The position numbers and the translations under genes are program-made. From Duganella sacchari (GTDB lineage Bacteria; Pseudomonadota; Gammaproteobacteria; Burkholderiales; Burkholderiaceae_D), in assembly GCF_900143065.1 (NCBI RefSeq), contig NZ_FRCX01000007.1, forward strand, positions 1 to 64,000: a stretch of 64,000 nt of DNA. The letters are read 5' to 3'. The notes under the pieces are model-generated. The model searched no databases. It was not told the DNA's origin and was given only the letters and a program-made list of their open reading frames with translations. This document shows, piece by piece, positions 1-7,421 of this stretch. Every line of letters begins with the position of its first letter. Position 1 is the first letter of the stretch.

Positions 1-276
1 ATCAGCGACGCCGGCGGCGAACTGCTCCAGTCGCTGGTGCACCAGCGCTACAAGCTTAAGCGCAGCATCGTGGTGACCTCCAACCGGGTGGTGCAGGACT
101 GGGGGAAGTACCTCGGCGACAACACCATGGCGACCACCATCCTGGACCGTCTGATGCACCGCGCGCACCTGCTGGAGTTCGAGGGGAAGAGCTACCGCTT
201 GAAGGAGGCCGCCAGCCGTCTGACCGGCTTGGTCAAGCAGGGCGAGTCAAAAAATGACCCGGCTGCGGTCGATTAA
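1..276 (+). CDS. istB: IS21-family IstB-like ATP-binding protein, C-terminal part
   Basis: The gene is cut by the left window edge; the reading frame is open from base 1 and ends at a TAA. About 91 residues are visible, including the 'VVTSNR' and 'LDRLMHRA' segments typical of the C-terminal end of IstB, the AAA+ helper ATPase of IS21 transposition. The Walker motifs would lie upstream of the window, as would istA. It is followed at once by direct repeats of the kind found at IS21 ends, which supports the assignment. Whether the whole element is intact cannot be judged here. Confidence 0.85.
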   Translation: MSDAGGELLQSLVHQRYKLKRSIVVTSNRVVQDWGKYLGDNTMATTILDRLMHRAHLLEFEGKSYRLKEAASRLTGLVKQGESKNDPAAVD

Positions 277-299
277 ACTACAATCCGACTGTCCTGCCT

Positions 300-350
300 G
301 GGGGAATTTGACCCGGCCAAGGGTGGGGGAATTTGAAGTGGCCAACGGGG
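300..350. repeat. IS21-type right-end repeats
   Basis: Two copies of GGGGGAATTTGA start at 300 and 325, a 25-base period, each followed by a similar GGCCAA-containing tail. Repeated terminal blocks are typical of IS21-family ends, where transposase binds. The exact outer boundary of the element, near 350, and any target duplication are not resolved. From about 350 to 560 I see no convincing gene. Confidence 0.6.
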
Positions 351-561
351 TTCACGGGGAATCTCATGCGGCGTTATACCTACTTCGGGAGACGGAACTT
401 CATTAGCTATGGATATCGGGCTGCCAAGATAATGAACTCGCAGAGTATCAGGAAGCAGCTTCGGCCCTTGTGGGGGAAGTTCCAGTTGGCTTTGAAGGAA
501 GAGCGACGAAAACGATAGGGAAGGCAGAGGGCTTCGTTCTGACCAGAGAGCGACCAGAAAC

Positions 562-597
562 AAAAAAGCCCACGAACCGAAATTCGTGGGCTTTTTT
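562..597 (-). terminator. Rho-independent terminator of the tRNA-Lys operon
   Basis: The hairpin AAGCCCACGAA / TTCGTGGGCTT has a short loop and is flanked by an A run on one side and a T run on the other, so it can work in both directions. It lies directly downstream of the two minus-strand tRNA genes. Confidence 0.8.
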
Positions 598-606
598 GAT
601 GAATCT

Positions 607-682
607 TGGTAGGCCGTGCGGGATTCGAACCTGCGACCAACGGATTAAAAGTCCGCTGCTCTACCAGCTGAGCTAACGACCC
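607..682 (-). tRNA. tRNA-Lys (TTT), distal copy
   Basis: A 76-nt cloverleaf on the minus strand with an encoded CCA end (TGG at 607-609 on the plus strand), a GGTTCGAATCC T-arm and anticodon TTT in the loop ACTTTTAATC. The acceptor stem contains two G-U pairs. It is nearly identical to the copy 106 bases upstream and shares its promoter and terminator. Confidence 0.95.
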
Positions 683-712
683 TTAGGTATGAAAACCTAG
701 GCACTTTCGGAA

Positions 713-788
713 TGGTAGGCCGTGCGGGATTCGAACCTGCGACCAACGGATTAAAAGTCCGCTGCTCTACCAGCTGAGCTAACGACCC
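713..788 (-). tRNA. tRNA-Lys (TTT), proximal copy
   Basis: Second copy of the same 76-nt tRNA with encoded CCA, anticodon TTT. The spacer between the two copies is only 30 bases, so they are presumably one transcript. Confidence 0.95.
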
Positions 789-802
789 CCGAAAGAAGCG
801 AG

Positions 803-832
803 ATTATAGGGGGTAATCAGCTCTGCTGTCAA
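803..832 (-). promoter_or_regulatory. Sigma-70 promoter of the tRNA-Lys operon
   Basis: On the minus strand there is a perfect TTGACA (-35, plus-strand 827-832), an 18-base spacer and a perfect TATAAT (-10, 803-808). It ends about 14 bases before the first tRNA, as expected for a strong stable-RNA promoter. Confidence 0.85.
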
Positions 833-846
833 ATGCCCGTCAGTAA

Positions 847-1602
847 TTATTTGCCGCCCAGGCGTTCTTTGGCCGTGGCGGCCGCAGGCGAGTCCGGGTA
901 TTGCTTGATGAGGTCTTGCAGGGTCTTTTTGGCGGCCTTGTCTTTCAGCTCCGTCTGGCAGCTGGCGATGTTGAGCATGGCGTCGGGCGCTTTCGGGCTG
1001 TCGGCGTAGTTTTTCAGGACCACCAACTGGGCGGCAATCGCGGCCTTGCAGTCGCGCTGGGCGTAGTAGGAGTTGCCGAGCCAGTATTGGGCGTTGGAGG
1101 CGTAGCTGGAACCTGGGTAGCGCGCGACGAAGTCGCTCAGCGCGCCGCCGGCCGCTTTGTAGTCGCCCGATTTGAACAGCTGCATGGCCGCTTCGTAGTT
1201 GCGTTGCTCGCTCGGGTCCACTTGCGAGGTCTTGCCGTCGATGGTGACTTCGCGCGGCTCCAGCTTGCGCAGGCGGGCGTCGAGGTCGACGTAGAAGTCT
1301 TTCTGGCGCTTCTGGGCATTGGCCAGTTCGTTGGCCAGCACTTCGATCTGGCCGCGCAGCTGGTTCACCTGCTGCAGTGTGGCTTCGTTCTGGTTGACCA
1401 GGTCCAGCGTGCTGGACTTGTCGGATTTGGTGTCGATGCGGGCTTGCAGGTCGGCGCGCATGGTTTCGACCTTGGTGCGCAGGTCGAGCAGGGCTTTGCG
1501 GGCTTCGTCGTCGTCGAACAGGCCGGCATGGGCTTGCAGCGGCAGCCAGGTCATCGCGGCCAGCAGGGCGGCGCTCAGGCCGGATTTGGAGAATTTCATC
1601 AT
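847..1602 (-). CDS. cpoB: Cell division coordinator CpoB (YbgF), periplasmic TolA-binding protein
   Basis: Last gene of the Tol-Pal operon. CpoB links outer-membrane constriction by Tol-Pal with septal peptidoglycan synthesis by PBP1B in the periplasm. The 251-aa product begins with a signal peptide (ending about LQAHA, residues 21-26), then a coiled-coil trimerisation segment (about 35-95), then TPR repeats to the C-terminus (about 130-250, for example 'YWLGNSYYAQ'). I chose the internal ATG at 1602 because it gives a clean signal sequence; a start 21 bases upstream would add seven residues. A large hairpin separates it from pal. Confidence 0.92.
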   Translation of the reverse strand: MMKFSKSGLSAALLAAMTWLPLQAHAGLFDDDEARKALLDLRTKVETMRADLQARIDTKSDKSSTLDLVNQNEATLQQVNQLRGQIEVLANELANAQKRQKDFYVDLDARLRKLEPREVTIDGKTSQVDPSEQRNYEAAMQLFKSGDYKAAGGALSDFVARYPGSSYASNAQYWLGNSYYAQRDCKAAIAAQLVVLKNYADSPKAPDAMLNIASCQTELKDKAAKKTLQDLIKQYPDSPAAATAKERLGGK

Positions 1603-1640
1603 GTCGGGCGCTCTTTCACACAAATCTAAACAATAAAGAA

Positions 1641-1678
1641 ACGGGGCAGGGCGCGGATTAGTCCGCGCGCCGCCCCGT
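1641..1678 (-). terminator. Hairpin between pal and cpoB, possible attenuator
   Basis: ACGGGGC pairs with GCCCCGT and encloses a second GC stem, GCGCGGA/TCCGCGC. On the minus strand it is followed by a T-rich but not uniform stretch. It may partially terminate transcription after pal, or stabilise the upstream mRNA. Confidence 0.5.
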
Positions 1679-1716
1679 ATTATGCCTGTGACCCGGCAAA
1701 AAGGTAGTGCTTTTGA

Positions 1717-2256
1717 TTACTTGTAGACGATGTCAGCACGACGGTTTTGTGCCCATGCCTCTTCGTTGTGGCCTTCGGCTTTTGGCTTTTCTTTGCCCAG
1801 CGATACGGCTTCGATCTGCGACTCTGGCACGCCCAGGGTGCTCATGGCTTTGCGCACGGCTTCAGCACGTTTCTGGCCCAGCGCCAGGTTGTACTCGGAA
1901 CCGCCGCGTTCGTCGGTGTTGCCTTGGACCAGGATCGAGCGGGCTTTGTTTTTGACCAGGTAGGCCGAGTGGTTTTCCACTACTGGCTTGCCGTCGGCGC
2001 GCACTGCGTAGCTGTCGAAGTCGAAGTAGACGCTGCGGTTAGCCAGCACGCCTTTTGGATCGTCCAGCGGGTCCAGCGATTTGGTTTCCACTGGCGCGAC
2101 GGTGCGGGTGTCGGCTTGTGGCTGTACGGCTTTTTCGACCGGACGCTCAACCACTTCCACTGGCTTTTTCTCTTCGATCGGGGTCGACGAGCAAGCGGCG
2201 AGGATGGCGGCGGTGGTGATGGCAAATGCCAGGCTGCTGAGTTTACGCATATTCAT
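1717..2256 (-). CDS. pal: Peptidoglycan-associated lipoprotein Pal
   Basis: A 179-aa outer-membrane lipoprotein that binds peptidoglycan and TolB. The lipobox LAAC places the lipidated cysteine at residue 22. A charged, proline-containing linker follows, and then an OmpA-like domain from about residue 70, with 'YFDFDS' near its start and 'NTDERGG' in the peptidoglycan-binding region. Position 2 after the lipid Cys is Ser, consistent with export to the outer membrane by Lol. It lies 21 bases after tolB. Confidence 0.97.
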   Translation of the reverse strand: MNMRKLSSLAFAITTAAILAACSSTPIEEKKPVEVVERPVEKAVQPQADTRTVAPVETKSLDPLDDPKGVLANRSVYFDFDSYAVRADGKPVVENHSAYLVKNKARSILVQGNTDERGGSEYNLALGQKRAEAVRKAMSTLGVPESQIEAVSLGKEKPKAEGHNEEAWAQNRRADIVYK

Positions 2257-2277
2257 TCTCCTAGTAGTGAATCGAAA

Positions 2278-3543
2278 TTACTGCATGAACGGACCCCAGG
2301 TGGGCTCCTTGATGTTGCCCGCCTGAGCGGTCAGGCGTTGTTTTACACGGCCATCCACCGAGACCACTGCCAGCGATTTGCGGCCGCCAGCGCGGGTGGC
2401 GTACATGATGTATTTGCCGTTGGGGGCGAAGCTTGGCGACTCGTCGTCGGTGGTATCGGACAGGCGTTGCTCCTGGCCGCTGGCCAGGTCCAGCACGAAC
2501 AGCTGGAAGTTGCCGTCGCGGCGCGAGATGTAGGCCAGCGTTTTGCCGTCGGCCGAGATGCGCGGGCTGATGTTGTAGCTGCCGCCGAAGGTGACGCGCT
2601 TGGCGTCGCTGCCGTCCGGGTTCATGCGGTAGATCTGCGGGCCGCCGCTGCGGTCGCTCGTGAAGTAGATGCTTTGGCCATCGGCCGACCATTGTGGTTC
2701 GGTGTCGATGCCGGTGCTGTTGGAGGCGCGGCGCAGGTTGCTGCCGTCGGCGTTGACGGTGTAGACCTGGGTGTGGCCGTCCTTGGACAGCGCCACCGCC
2801 AGCTTGTTGCCGTTCGGCGCCCAGGCCGGCGCCGAGTTGCTGCCTTTTTCGTTGGCCACCACGGTGCGGGCGCGGGTGATCAGGTTCTGCACGTAGACCA
2901 CGGGCTTTTTCTGTTCGAACGAGACGTAGGCTACCTTGGTGCCGTCCGGCGACCACGATGGCGAGATGATCGGTTCGTTGGAGCGCAGCGCCAGCTGTTC
3001 GTTTTCGCCGTCGGCGTCAGCGACCAGCAGCTGGTAGTTGCGGCCTTCCTGCTTGACGTAGGCGATGCGGGTGGAGAAGGCGCCTTTGATGCCGGTCAGC
3101 TTGAAGAACACGTCGTCGGCGATCAGGTGGGCCGACAGGCGGGTGAACTGGGCGGTGACGGCCTTGTCCAGGTTGGACAGCTTGGACTGCTTGACGGTGT
3201 CCAGCAGCTTGTAGCGCACGTCATAGCGGCCATCGGCCAGCGCGTCGACGGTACCGACTACCAGCGCGTCGGCGCCCTTGGCCTTCCAGGCGCTGTAGTC
3301 GATGTTGTTGACGTCGTTGATGACGCCGGCATCGATGATTTTGAAGGCGCCGCTGCGTTCCAGGTCGGCCTTGATGATCTCGGAAATTTTCTGTGGCGAC
3401 ACGCCTTCATTGGCGAAGCCCGCGACGGCCACCGGGATCTGGTTGCTGCCAACGCCGGAAATTTCAATCCGCATCTGCGCCTGGGCGCTGCCCATGGTGG
3501 CGGCGATGACCAGGCCGGTGTAGAGCATATTGAGTTTTTTCAT
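2278..3543 (-). CDS. tolB: Tol-Pal system beta-propeller protein TolB
   Basis: A 421-aa periplasmic protein. The signal peptide ends near residue 22 (GSAQA). An N-terminal mixed domain (about 25-150) is followed by a beta-propeller whose blades show the repeated TolB box, for example 'SPSWSPDG', 'APAWAPNG', 'EPQWSADG', 'SPRISADG' and 'SPSFAPNG'. It cycles between Pal and TolA. It begins two bases after the tolA stop, which indicates translational coupling. Length is normal for the family. Confidence 0.97.
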   Translation of the reverse strand: MKKLNMLYTGLVIAATMGSAQAQMRIEISGVGSNQIPVAVAGFANEGVSPQKISEIIKADLERSGAFKIIDAGVINDVNNIDYSAWKAKGADALVVGTVDALADGRYDVRYKLLDTVKQSKLSNLDKAVTAQFTRLSAHLIADDVFFKLTGIKGAFSTRIAYVKQEGRNYQLLVADADGENEQLALRSNEPIISPSWSPDGTKVAYVSFEQKKPVVYVQNLITRARTVVANEKGSNSAPAWAPNGNKLAVALSKDGHTQVYTVNADGSNLRRASNSTGIDTEPQWSADGQSIYFTSDRSGGPQIYRMNPDGSDAKRVTFGGSYNISPRISADGKTLAYISRRDGNFQLFVLDLASGQEQRLSDTTDDESPSFAPNGKYIMYATRAGGRKSLAVVSVDGRVKQRLTAQAGNIKEPTWGPFMQ

Positions 3544-3545
3544 AA

Positions 3546-4481
3546 TCAGTGCATTTCCTTCGGTTTGAAGATGAGTTCCAGGTCACGCTCAACCGTACCA
3601 TCTTTTTTCTTGGGCAGTGGGGACGATTTGTTAATCGCGTTTTCAATCGCATTGTCATAGGCGATCGAGCCGCTGCTTTTTACTTTGCGGATGCCGATGA
3701 CTTCACCGGACGGCAGTTGCGTAATCAAATAGGTTGCGCTGAGGCTGTCGTCCTGTTCGCCATACACCAGGTTGCTCTTGATCTTGGAGCGGATCGCTGC
3801 CGAGTAACCGCCGTCGGTGCGGCCGCCGGTCGACTGGGCGGCAGTGCCGGTCGTGCCTTTGGCGGCGGCGCCGGTGATGCGGCTCATTTCGGCGGCGAAG
3901 GCTTTTTCCTTGGCGGCTTTGTCCGCTTTTTCCTTGGCGAGTTTTTCCGCAGCGGCTTTTTTCTTGTCTTTTTCAGCCTGGGCTTTTTCCTTGGCTTCCT
4001 GTTCGGCTTTCTCTTTTTCTTTCTCTTCCTTGGCTTGCTGCTCGGCCTTTTTCTTGGCGTCGAGCTTGGCCTGTTTTTCGTCGGCTTCTTTTTTCAGGCG
4101 TGCCTGTTCCAGCTTCTCAGCTTTCTCTTCTTCCAGCTTTTTCTTCTTGATGCGCTGGAGGGCGATTTCAGGATCTTCTTTCGGCACCGGCGGCGCTTCG
4201 ACCTTCGGGGCGGGTGGCGGCGGCTTGACGACTTCGGGTTCCGGTTCAGGCTGCGGCGCCGGTTCGGCGGGCGGCGCTGGCGGTGCGGCGTCCTGGACTT
4301 TCATGTCCCAGATTTCAGCCTGCACTTCGACCGGTTGATTGTTTTGCCAGCTCACGCCCACCCACAGGAACAGCAACAACACGGCGTGCATCGCCACTGC
4401 CAGCGTGATCGAACGCCAGCTGTCGTGTTGTCGCGGAACCTTGTACGGACCGCCTGCGGTTGCGGGTTTCATGGTTTGCAT
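3546..4481 (-). CDS. tolA: TolA inner-membrane energy transducer
   Basis: A 311-aa protein with a single membrane anchor at about residues 25-46, a Pro-rich stretch (50-90), a long Lys/Glu/Ala coiled coil (about 105-200) that spans the periplasm, and a C-terminal TolA/TonB-like domain (about 215-311). It carries energy from TolQR to the outer membrane. Its ATG follows the tolR stop codon with no gap (TAA then ATG). An in-frame ATG three codons downstream is an alternative start. Confidence 0.95.
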   Translation of the reverse strand: MQTMKPATAGGPYKVPRQHDSWRSITLAVAMHAVLLLFLWVGVSWQNNQPVEVQAEIWDMKVQDAAPPAPPAEPAPQPEPEPEVVKPPPPAPKVEAPPVPKEDPEIALQRIKKKKLEEEKAEKLEQARLKKEADEKQAKLDAKKKAEQQAKEEKEKEKAEQEAKEKAQAEKDKKKAAAEKLAKEKADKAAKEKAFAAEMSRITGAAAKGTTGTAAQSTGGRTDGGYSAAIRSKIKSNLVYGEQDDSLSATYLITQLPSGEVIGIRKVKSSGSIAYDNAIENAINKSSPLPKKKDGTVERDLELIFKPKEMH

Positions 4482-4919
4482 TTACTTGGTAGACAGGCCT
4501 ACGCGGGTGATGCCCAGTTTCTTCGCTTCCGAGATCAGCTGGATGACGTCGTCGTACTTGCTTTCCTTGTCGCCGGCGATCAGCACCGGATAGTCAGGAT
4601 GGTCGTTGTGAATGGTGCGCAGCTTGCGTACCAGCGCGTCGCGGTTGGGCGCGGTTTCCGGCGCGTCCTCATCCTTGCCCTTGACGCCGATCGACAGCGC
4701 GCCGTTCGGCTTGAGCACGATCTGCACGTAGTCGCTTGGCGGCTTGGTGGACTTTTCCGCGCGCGGCAGGTCGACCACGCTCGGGTCGTTGGCCGACGGC
4801 ATCACCATGAAAATAATCAGCAGCACCAGCATCACGTCGATGTAGGGCACGACATTGATTTCCGATTTGAGCTTGCGGCCACGGCCGCCACGCATGCTGC
4901 TGGAGAAAGAAGAAGCCAT
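4482..4919 (-). CDS. tolR: TolR, ExbD-family proton-channel subunit
   Basis: A 145-aa ExbD/TolR protein with one transmembrane helix at about residues 22-43 containing the essential Asp (D28 in 'VPYIDVMLVLL'), then a periplasmic domain. With TolQ it forms the proton-driven motor. Position 4 of the operon, five bases after tolQ. Confidence 0.96.
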   Translation of the reverse strand: MASSFSSSMRGGRGRKLKSEINVVPYIDVMLVLLIIFMVMPSANDPSVVDLPRAEKSTKPPSDYVQIVLKPNGALSIGVKGKDEDAPETAPNRDALVRKLRTIHNDHPDYPVLIAGDKESKYDDVIQLISEAKKLGITRVGLSTK

Positions 4920-4924
4920 AGTGA

Positions 4925-5617
4925 TTAACGCGATTGACGCTGCAGAATGTTGGAGAACTCTTCCACAAAGCTCTCAAAACGGATCGCCAGGCGGTCCACG
5001 TCGTACGAGAAACGGTTGTAGGCCACGAAGGCGGGAATCGCGGCGAACAGGCCGATGGCGGTGGCGATCAGCGCCTCGGCAATGCCGGGCGCCACGGCGG
5101 CCAGCGTGGCCTGCTGCACGTTGGCCAAGCCGCGGAACGCGTTCATGATGCCCCAGACCGTACCCAGCAGGCCGATGTATGGCGACACCGAACCGACCGA
5201 GGCCAGGAAGGCCAGGTGCGATTCCAGCGCATCCATTTCGCGCTGGAAGGCGGCGCGCATGGCGCGGCGGGCGCTGTCCAGCACGGCGCCGGCGTCCATG
5301 TTTTCACGGCTGGCGGTGAAGGCGGCCTTGGATTTGATGAACTCGCCCATGCCGGCTTCGAAGATGCGTGCCAGCGGGCCGCTGTTGGCGCGGTCCTTGC
5401 CGGCGTTCTGGTACAGCGCGTGCAGGTTGCCGCCGGCCCAGAAGGTCTTTTCAAACTCCACCGTCAGGCGGCGCGCCGATTTGATCGCAAACAGTTTGCT
5501 GAAGATATAGGTCCAGCTGGTCAGCGAGATGACGAACAGCAGCGCCATAATCAGCTGCACGATCAGGTGTGCATTGGTGATGAGGGACAGGAAAGACAGG
5601 TCTTGAGTGACGTTCAT
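4925..5617 (-). CDS. tolQ: TolQ, ExbB-family motor subunit
   Basis: A 230-aa MotA/TolQ/ExbB protein with a first helix at about residues 17-38 and two further helices in the C-terminal half ('VSPYIGLLGTVWGIMNAF' marks the start of the second). The start at 5617 (MNVTQD) fits the family; the longer open frame runs into ybgC and lacks homology. It stops five bases before tolR. Confidence 0.96.
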   Translation of the reverse strand: MNVTQDLSFLSLITNAHLIVQLIMALLFVISLTSWTYIFSKLFAIKSARRLTVEFEKTFWAGGNLHALYQNAGKDRANSGPLARIFEAGMGEFIKSKAAFTASRENMDAGAVLDSARRAMRAAFQREMDALESHLAFLASVGSVSPYIGLLGTVWGIMNAFRGLANVQQATLAAVAPGIAEALIATAIGLFAAIPAFVAYNRFSYDVDRLAIRFESFVEEFSNILQRQSR

Positions 5618-5622
5618 TGTGT

Positions 5623-6045
5623 TCAGTCGGTTTGGGTGGTAACACGGGCAGGGCGCATTTTGTCGGCAACGACCGCCGGGACGGCGCGCGGACGCAAGGC
5701 AGAATCGACGCAGCCAACTTTGACGCGCGCCGTATTCAGCAATTGCTCGCCGCACCACGCTTCCTGATGGAAAACGATGGAGGCGCGGCCGATTTTTTCG
5801 ATACTAACTGTTAATTTTAATTCATCATCCAGTTTGGCTGGCGCATGATAGTCGGCGCTCACGCTTTTGACGACGAACATGGCGTCATGTTCAGCCAGTA
5901 AATCGTGCTGGTTGACGTTGAGCGCGCGCAGCCATTCGGTGCGGGCGCGCTCAAAGAATTTGAGATAGTTTGCGTAATAGACGATACCGCCGGCGTCGGT
6001 GTCTTCGTAATAGACCCGTACGTTCCAGATGAAATCAGCTGGCAT
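5623..6045 (-). CDS. ybgC: YbgC acyl-CoA thioesterase (hotdog fold)
   Basis: First gene of the Tol-Pal operon. The 140-aa hotdog protein has the catalytic signature 'YEDTDAGGIVYYANYL'; Asp-17 is the expected catalytic residue. YbgC hydrolyses acyl-CoA thioesters and is linked to phospholipid metabolism. The family's usual start matches the ATG at 6045 (MPADFIW); another in-frame ATG at 6078 would add eleven residues, and neither has a strong ribosome site. It ends five bases before tolQ. Confidence 0.93.
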   Translation of the reverse strand: MPADFIWNVRVYYEDTDAGGIVYYANYLKFFERARTEWLRALNVNQHDLLAEHDAMFVVKSVSADYHAPAKLDDELKLTVSIEKIGRASIVFHQEAWCGEQLLNTARVKVGCVDSALRPRAVPAVVADKMRPARVTTQTD

Positions 6046-6248
6046 GTTGTTTTGACTACTAATGTGATTGAGCAACATTCTACGCGATATTGTTGTTTTG
6101 GTTGAACTTTATCAACTGGCGCGCAAGGGTGGCCTAACGACAGTAAAGCGATTTACTTGCAAGTTGCCAAGCATTGTAACAATGGCTTACGAAATTAGTT
6201 CATGCGTGAAGAGAAACTAAGTTTCGCTTAAGTCAAGCAGTGTTGGCG

Positions 6249-6315
6249 TTCACCCCGCACTTCGGTCCGCCGCGGGGTGTGACCCGTACGGGTCAGACCC
6301 CTCTGTCGGGGCGGG
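6249..6315. repeat. REP-like palindromic cluster
   Basis: CACCCCGC (6251-6258) pairs with GCGGGGTG (6272-6279). This is followed by the perfect 14-base palindrome GACCCGTACGGGTC (6281-6294) and a further C-run/G-run pairing near 6298-6312. It abuts the 3' end of the SDR gene. It resembles short intergenic palindromes (REP type) and may also help to end the SDR transcript. The rest of 6046-6248 holds nothing I recognise. Confidence 0.5.
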
Positions 6316-7062
6316 TTAGAGGGCGCGTTTGATGTTGAGCGCGCCGTAGCCCTGGCACGTCGGCATCATGTCGATGCGGTTGATGTTGACATGCGGAGGG
6401 AGGGTGGCAATCCAGTAGGCCGTGTTGGCGATGTCTTCGGCCGTCAGCGGGGTGGTGCCTTCGTAGACTTTGGCCGCTGCCGCGTCATCTTTCAGGCGCA
6501 CATTGGAGAATTCGGTGCCGCCGCACAGGCCCGGCGCCAGGTTGGTGGTGCGTACGCCGGTGCCGGCCAGGTCAGCGCGCAGGTTCTGCGTAAACTGGTT
6601 GACGAAGGCCTTGGTGGCGCCGTACACATTGCCGCCCGGGTAAGCGGTGGAGCCGGCGATCGAACCGATGTTGATGATGGTGCCGCTGTTGCGCTCGACC
6701 ATGCCTGGCAGGATGGCGCGCGTCATGGCCACCAGGCCGCTGACGTTGGTGGCGATCATGGTGTCCCAGTCTTCCAGCGACGAGGTGTGGGCCGGGGTGA
6801 CGCCCAGCGCCAGGCCGGCATTGTTGACCAGTACGTCGATGGCGCGCCAGTCGGCGGGCAGGCTGTCCAGCGCGGCCTGGATCGAGGCCTTGTCGGTCAC
6901 GTCCAGCACGATCGGGCGTACTGCATCGCCCAGTTCAGCCGACAATGCCTGCAGGCGGTCTTCACGACGGCCGCTGATCAATACCTTGTGACCGTTGCTG
7001 GCGAAAATGCGCGCCATGGCAGCGCCGAAGCCGGCCGTAGCGCCGGTGATGAAGACGATCAT
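6316..7062 (-). CDS. YdfG-like NADP-dependent 3-hydroxy acid dehydrogenase (SDR)
   Basis: A 248-aa classical short-chain dehydrogenase, similar along its whole length to E. coli YdfG, which oxidises L-allo-threonine, serine and 3-hydroxy acids. It shows the cofactor motif TGATAGFG (6-13), NNAG (80-83) and the catalytic set Ser134, Tyr147 and Lys151 (YGATK). The start at 7062 (MIVFITG) is chosen because the cofactor motif must lie near the N-terminus; the longer frame adds 24 unsupported residues. Confidence 0.88.
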   Translation of the reverse strand: MIVFITGATAGFGAAMARIFASNGHKVLISGRREDRLQALSAELGDAVRPIVLDVTDKASIQAALDSLPADWRAIDVLVNNAGLALGVTPAHTSSLEDWDTMIATNVSGLVAMTRAILPGMVERNSGTIINIGSIAGSTAYPGGNVYGATKAFVNQFTQNLRADLAGTGVRTTNLAPGLCGGTEFSNVRLKDDAAAAKVYEGTTPLTAEDIANTAYWIATLPPHVNINRIDMMPTCQGYGALNIKRAL

Positions 7063-7151
7063 GATCTGTCCTTGGGTGAGTGGTCGGTTGGACAAAATTG
7101 TAGCCGCAAATCCGCGATCAGGTGGAATTGCCAATAATGCAATCTATATTC

Positions 7152-7180
7152 TTGCTCAAATCTGGCGCATCAAATACAAT
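7152..7180 (+). promoter_or_regulatory. Promoter of glyA
   Basis: TTGCTC (7152-7157), a 17-base spacer and TACAAT (7175-7180) form a good sigma-70 promoter. Transcription from about 7187 would give a leader of about 235 bases that contains the riboswitch. Confidence 0.6.
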
Positions 7181-7248
7181 TTGGCTTCCATTACGTCTCA
7201 CGTAACTGGCGAAAAGCTGGAGTGATTTTCAAAAATGCCCCACAATGG

Positions 7249-7322
7249 TGCGTTTTGGTCAGTCGGCGAAAGGTGGGCATCCACCGGGAAACGTGAGATT
7301 TCAATAGCCGTTCGCCTGGGCA
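7249..7322 (+). ncRNA. ZTP (pfl) riboswitch aptamer upstream of glyA
   Basis: The leader carries the hallmarks of the pfl/ZTP class. A P1-like pairing TGCGTTT/AAACGTG (with wobble) encloses CGGCGAAAGGTGGGCATCC, whose hairpin GGTGG-GCAT-CCACC is followed by GGGAA. About 30 bases on comes the conserved 3' block CGCCTGGGCA. ZTP riboswitches sense the purine intermediate ZMP/ZTP that builds up when 10-formyl-THF is low, and glyA is a known target. A stem GGCAGCC/GGCTGCC (7319-7352) overlaps the 3' block and could be the expression platform. Confidence 0.85.
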
Positions 7323-7421
7323 GCCCTCGATGGAAAGCACGAAGAGGCTGCCGGTCCGCTATGGCTTCTCTCTTTCGATCCAACTGCCAGTAACGATTAC
7401 TCACCCGATTGGAGTTTTTTC

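Noticed and set aside
333..518. A 61-residue open frame between the IS end and the tRNA operon
   Set aside because: No ribosome site, no homology signs and it starts within the IS terminal repeat.
1747..3660. A 637-residue open frame on the plus strand
   Set aside because: It is antisense to pal, tolB and tolA and arises from their high-GC codon use; it shows no domain and no ribosome site.
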